Source: Lichenostomus cassidix | Taxonomy: Eukaryota; Chordata; Aves; Passeriformes; Meliphagidae | Assembly: GCA_008360975.2 (NCBI GenBank) | Contig: CM039183.1 | Span: 78,466,350-78,530,349 of the forward strand | Length of the DNA: 64,000 nucleotides | Reading direction: 5' to 3' | Shown here: positions 55,701 through 61,700 of the stretch, piece after piece | Position numbering within the stretch: position 1 is the stretch's first letter | Layout of the letters: each line of letters begins with the position of its first letter | Translations under genes and position numbers: made by a program | Notes under the pieces: generated by a model | Database searches by the model: none | Seen by the model: only the letters and a program-made list of their open reading frames with translations | Told to the model about the DNA's origin: nothing

Positions 55701-58700
55701 GTAACATCTTTTTAAAAACTGCCTTTCCCTAAATACTTCTAGTATGGAAATCCACTATTTCCACACTGATGTAAATAAAGTAACTGCATGAGCATGCACA
55801 TGGTGGACTTCAGGGAAGTTGGTGCTGGATTTCAAAGTATGGTTAGATCACTGCAATACATTGAGGTGTGTATCTTTGTCTTTGCTTTCAAGGCTCCCAG
55901 CAGTCTCATGGAGACTCTTGAGCAACATCTAAACTCACTGGAAGGAAAAAAACCTGGCAACAAGTAGGTATATATGTTGTACCATCTATCTAGGCATATT
56001 AGTGACTATGTGGGATTAGCTGATGTTTGAGTTTGCCTCCCCCAACCTCTTTTTCTCACTTAGCTAGAAAATAAGTAAGACAAGGCTTTTCCTTTCCTTT
56101 GCAAAGTCATCTTAATGGCAACCTTTTCTTTAAATACTGGTGGGGGGAAAACACACAGAACAAGACGACACTTTCTAAAATGAAGTAAAATTAATTGAGA
56201 AAAACTAGAATGAACTGGGGGTTTGCATGCTGCTAAGGCTTTTATCATCAAAATCGATTTATTTTCTAATGGTTTTGCATCTTCTTACTAGATACTTGCC
56301 ATGGCTAAGTCTAGGAAGGATTAAGCTAAACCTCTGTTTTCTCTTTTACTGTTGCTTTCCTTGCAATTTAGCGAAGGGTAAGTACACACCTTTACATATC
56401 AGTTGCTTGCAGGCATGGTTATGTGTATTTTTTAAGGTGGCTTGAACACTTAGAAATAATAATTTTCTTTGAATGGAGCTAAATGGTTCATTGCTTTTGT
56501 TTATAGTTATTAAGTTATTTTTTTGTAATTTCTGTGATTAAAAGATCTGGAAATACTCTAATCAGTTCTACAGCTTCCAGGACTTATCCAATTCAAGTTA
56601 CTTATGGGATGGATGCTAGTTCAATACTGGTGCAGCTTTATCTTCAACTTCTCCTTTCATCTCTTAGATCAAAGCAGCTCTAAAAATATGTAGCAGTATT
56701 TTCATACCTCATAATGAAAGCAAACAAATGCACTGACATGCATTTTAAGTTATGATTAAGGCTTTGTCAGTTACTGTTAGTGTGATTTTTGTGCATGTGG
56801 GAGAACTTTCAGCTTGAACTTTCCAACTCACTGTTCTCATACTTTTAAATCTGGTTATTTTCAAGTAACTCTGACTTTCTTTAAAAGTAAGTAGATTTTG
56901 GAAATGTGCTGACACATCCTCAGAAGACTTATGTTAGATAACTACTTCAGTATTGGTGATGCTTTGCTGCTGTTGCATGGTTTTCTAATATGATGACATC
57001 TTGCCCCAGTAACTCTTTCCTACTGGCTCCTGTAGGCCCCAAAGCAAGATATTTGCATGTATCTCTGCCTTCCCTCCATTTAGGAGAGCTTATTTAAAGG
57101 GCAGAATAATCCTGTGATGCCAGTTAGTTTAACAGATTAATTTAAGATTTGAAGTAAAATTTGCATTCCTTGTCTAAAGTGGCACATGGAAGTTTGAGAA
57201 ATGTAGAGGGCATGCAATTGAAAAGGTCTTCAGAAAGCTTCCATGCTTAGGTTTTGGTCTTTTTGCAGGAATTTTGATGAGCAGAAACATAATTTCAAAA
57301 CTGTACTTACCTGAAAACCCCCTTTTTTTCCTAGATCTGGGGCTCCCTCTCCTCTGAGCAAGGTAAATACTGCCAATTGCTATCCTAGATAATTCTTGTT
57401 CAGGTGTTATGGTTTAGAACATTGGAAGGGAATAAAGAGTTAAGTTTTAATCTCCTAATCTACTTTTTAGACTTCGCCACATAATTGACAGAATTGCATC
57501 TTTCAATGGCTTTATAAATGGCCCCATAAGAGCATGCCACTGATCTGAAGGGCTGCAGTGCTTGGACCAGTCAGGATGCTAAGGAACTTTACCTGGATGT
57601 ATGATTGCTCTATGTGAAAGCATAAAAGATACACATATTTTTATCTCAACTTCTGGGTTTTGGTTTTTTGGGTTTTTGTTGGTTTTTGCTTTTTTTGGTT
57701 TGTTGTTTTGGTTTGGTTTTTTTTTACTTTCACTTCACCTTAATCCTCATGCCACTGGGAAACTTGCTCCAGGGTATTTCTCCTCCAAATACTTCACTCT
57801 TTCACTCCCTCCACAGCTTTTTAGGAGGAAGTTCTGACTCTTCTAAAACCCTGTTCATGTAAAACGCCATGAAAAAAGGAAGAAAAATTTCATCCAATAT
57901 ATCTAGTTTCAGAAATTACCTTTAGTGAGACTGCTGACCTTAATTTAAAGCAAGAGTTGCCAGTGAAAATACCTTGGTTTGAGTGTCAGATATACTAATG
58001 AGCTTTATGGTGTTAGTAATAGTAGCTTCTGGTATCCCTGGAGCATTGCCAGGTGCCATGGCTGTGTCTCATAATAAGTGTTGTGCAGGAAAAACACAAT
58101 GAAATATTCTGAATCGAAAGTAGGGGTTCAATGCCTGATTCTAGAGAAAGCTCTTAAATTTCTTTCCGAAAAGCCCTTTACAAAAAACAACAACAAAACC
58201 AACAAAAGAATAAACGCCCCAAATCTCCTGTTTAATATGAGAGCAGTTGGTGAGAACTACATGATGGGTCAGAAAGTGTTCTTAAAACTTTAACCACATC
58301 TTCCTTGATGCACATGAGGGATTGGGACCATTATAGTCTTAAACCTTAGTAAAGCTTTGAGGAGAGTCCAGGAAGCTTACACTTGTCTGCTAGAGTTATG
58401 ATGATGGGATGGCAATAGAAAAACTCAGAGGAAAATCTCTTTGAATTTGCCATTCTTTTTCCTTCTTAGAAGTGGTCAGAATGGTAAACAGTACTAAAAT
58501 TAGGTCTGGGTTTCAGTTGTTAGGAAAAGGATTTCTCTAGCATGTGAGATGCTGTACCAAAGCTTTTAGTGTCTTTTAGAATTAAATTGACACTGTGCAA
58601 GGTAACTTGAGTCTTCAAGTTCACAGAGGAGTTGCAATATACTCTTCTGAGTGTCTGTCCTTACCATACTTAAAGTATCTTTATCCAGAATTGGAGGAGC

Positions 58701-61700
58701 TAATGAAGCAAAGTCATAGGCTGAGCTGTCTTTTGTATCTTCCCAAGGACTTAACCTTGAGTGCTGTTGATGGCTCTTTAAACTCTCTTCTGAAGATTTA
58801 CACTCTTTTAGCTGGTTTCTGACTATTTCTCTTCTCTCACCATTTTTGTGGTTAGAGTACTAAGGTGCTGTTGTGGACAAAAAACTATTTCATTCCACAG
58901 ACAAAATGAAGAGTCTGACAAATATGGAAACAACCTCTTTAGAATAAACCTTGTAGAAACTTTTTTTCTTCTTTGGAGTCACCTTGAGGTTTCTCCACTC
59001 TACTGTCATTTGAAAACTTAGCCCTGTCTTCCTTAAATTCTTTCAAAGGAAAGAACAGCTCATAATAACAAGACCTGAGGTCAAAATTGGAGTTTTAAAG
59101 TATGTGCATCTATGTGCTGGTATATTGAATGTATATTTAAAATATTTCTCCAGTCTTCTCCAGCCACAACTGTTACATCTCCTAGTTCTACTCCAGCAAA
59201 AACTATTGATACATCTCCTCCAGTTGATCTTTTTGCAACATCATCTACAGCTGCTCCAGTCAGGTAAGTTAAAAAGTGAATTTGAGTTACTGAGCTTTGT
59301 GTAGGTACCAAAGTCATACTTGTAACAGGAGGCTGGCCTGTAGGGCTTTGCTTATTTTACAGGCAGTGTACATCACTATTCAATGGGCTACATTATTCTG
59401 CCACTATAGATCACAAATAAACTCTAATACCCCCCCACCAAAAAATGCTGTACAGAATTTCTAATTGAGTAGACTGAAGTAATGTGCTAATCCACAGTAG
59501 TCTTTACTGACCTTCAGGATTCTCTTTCTAAAACTGCTTAGTTAATATTCCCTTTTCTTGCTTTTCAAATCAGTTAATCAAGCACAAAGATAATGAACTT
59601 CTGAAGGTTAAAGTAAAGATAAACATTTTACCTGTGAGAAAATCTGAACCTTACTTTCAAGTCAAAAGCAGAAAAAAGCGCTGTTGCTCATTGTAAAGAG
59701 CAGAAGTGATTGAACTTTAGANNNNNNNNNNNNNNNNNNNNNNNNNNNNNNNNNNNNNNNNNNNNNNNNNNNNNNNNNNNNNNNNNNNNNNNNNNNNNNN
59801 NNNNNNNNNNNNNNNNNNNNNNNNNNNNNNNNNNNNNNNNNNNNNNNNNNNNNNNNNNNNNNNNNNNNNNNNNNNNNNNNNNNNNNNNNNNNNNNNNNNN
59901 NNNNNNNNNNNNNNNNNNNNNNNNNNNNNNNNNNNNNNNNNNNNNNNNNNNNNNNNNNNNNNNNNNNNNNNNNNNNNNNNNNNNNNNNNNNNNNNNNNNN
60001 NNNNNNNNNNNNNNNNNNNNNNNNNNNNNNNNNNNNNNNNNNNNNNNNNNNNNNNNNNNNNNNNNNNNNNNNNNNNNNNNNNNNNNNNNNNNNNNNNNNN
60101 NNNNNNNNNNNNNNNNNNNNNNNNNNNNNNNNNNNNNNNNNNNNNNNNNNNNNNNNNNNNNNNNNNNNNNNNNNNNNNNNNNNNNNNNNNNNNNNNNNNN
60201 NNNNNNNNNNNNNNNNNNNNNATCCCAGATGCGGAGCAGCCAGGTTAAGATGGACTCGTTTGCCTGCCGGGTGAATTCCCTCTGTAGATCCCGCAGCTCC
60301 CCCAGGGATAGAGAGCGAGTGATGATCTCCGGCTCTGTCTCTTCTGCTGGGTGAGATGGTCCTGCCGCATCATCATCAGTCGCTGTGCGGACTGATTTGC
60401 TCTTGGATTTCTTTTTCTGGACGGGGGCAACTGCTACCGGCTTCAACTGTGCTGATTTGCTTCGTTTCTCCTCCTCAAGAAGACAAAGTATTGTTCTGTT
60501 CTTCAGCATGAGGTACACAGTGCTGGTCGCAGAGAAAAAAGAAAACAGAACTGACAGGAAGATTATGCCATCCTTAGCATCCAGGGAGAACTCAATATTG
60601 TCAAGGACGGCTGTGCCTGACCTGAAATGTTGGAAGAAACCGCTCTCTCTTCCTAGCCCCAGAGGCTGGGTGCGATTGCTGAGGAGGTCCCAGACGAAGC
60701 AGCTCAGGTTAGGCCAGGCAGACAAAGTCGAGTATATATAACGAATGGTGTTCATCGCCTCACAGGTAACCATGCCATAGGCATAATAAACCAATAGAGC
60801 AATTCTCATGCCATTCCCTGGTCGCAACAGGAGCAATACAACGGGCAGATAGTATCCCATTTGAGGAAAAATATAGAGAGCGAGATACAGTACCCATATA
60901 GATAAGCTGAGCATCATGGTGATAGGATTTCTGAGTTTCCCCAGGTCGTGCCCCACGTTGGGCGCCAAAATATGTCTTGGTTTGAAAACAAACCAGTGGG
61001 AGATCACAAGTCAAGATTGAAATTAAAAATAAGTGAAATAATACAAGGAAAAGCACTGACAAAGTCAGATACAACCTAACACCCTGTTAGGGTGGTAGTA
61101 GCAGTCTAACTGAAGTAGTCCAGTTGAAGCGGTGATCCTGTGAAGGTCTAGTCTCCAGCTGAAGATCCAGTAGTAGCTCTGGTCCTCTGGGAACCCAGTA
61201 GACAGGGCTAGCTCAGGCAGTTCCAAGGCCAGGTTATATCCAGGTGGGAACACCTGGCTCCTCCCTCCTCGGCAGAGCATCTCACAATGGGATGAGATAA
61301 GTCCATGAGTCACACGGTGGGTCCCTGATGGCCCATTGCCTGTCATGCGGGGTGGGTCATTAGCAAGTGATAATAGCTAACGGATGGCCCATTGCCTGTC
61401 ATCCGGAGTGGGTGATAGCAGCTAATGGCCCACAGCTGGTGGTAATAGAATACTTAACTACATCAATATTGCAACCTAGGACAAAAACACAATGAAATAT
61501 TCTGAATCGAAGGTAGGGGTTCAATGCCTGATTCTAGAGAAAGCTCTTAAATTTCTTTCCGAAAAGCCCTTTACAAAAAACAACAACAAAACCAACAAAA
61601 GAATAAATGCCCCAAATCTCCTGTTTAATATGAGAGCAGTTGGTGAGAACTACATGATGGGTCAGAAAGTGTTCTTAAAACTTTAACCACATCTTCCTTG

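Larger units (their letters stand above)
52730..55892 (+). other. SNAP91: SNAP91 intron 8
   Basis: A 3.2-kb GT-AG intron with a possible CR1 fragment at about 53526-53650 and a small tandem repeat at 54276-54352. No additional exon recognised. Confidence 0.93.
60222..61483 (-). mobile_element. 5' end of an ERVK-type provirus (5' LTR, PBS, gag side), cut by gap
   Basis: Reading the minus strand: a 511-bp LTR, a 5-bp spacer, a primer-binding site, a short leader and an open gag-side frame that runs into the gap. The primer-binding site and TG...CA LTR ends establish a retrovirus-type element, and Lys-tRNA priming is typical of betaretrovirus-like ERVK elements (established). It is antisense to SNAP91. 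The 3' part, pol, env and 3' LTR are not visible. The clean open frame and intact PBS suggest a young insertion. Confidence 0.9.

Noticed and set aside
58078..58822. Small open frames at 58078-58293 and 58595-58822, repeated at 61492-61686 and 62000-62215
   Set aside because: They look like conserved duplicated ORFs, but they repeat only because the whole intron block is duplicated. They are intronic and unlike AP180.
59104..59304. Leu/Gln-rich open frame over exon 12
   Set aside because: It is the wrong reading frame of SNAP91 exon 12; the correct frame gives the AP180 linker.
60385..60741. 118-codon plus-strand open frame opposite the ERV gag side
   Set aside because: It is the shadow of the minus-strand proviral frame, with no independent start context or domain.
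60961..61007. Upstream extension of the proviral frame to an ATG at 61007 inside the LTR
   Set aside because: It would translate the LTR end and primer-binding site. The ATG pair at 60917-60912 after the PBS is the plausible start.
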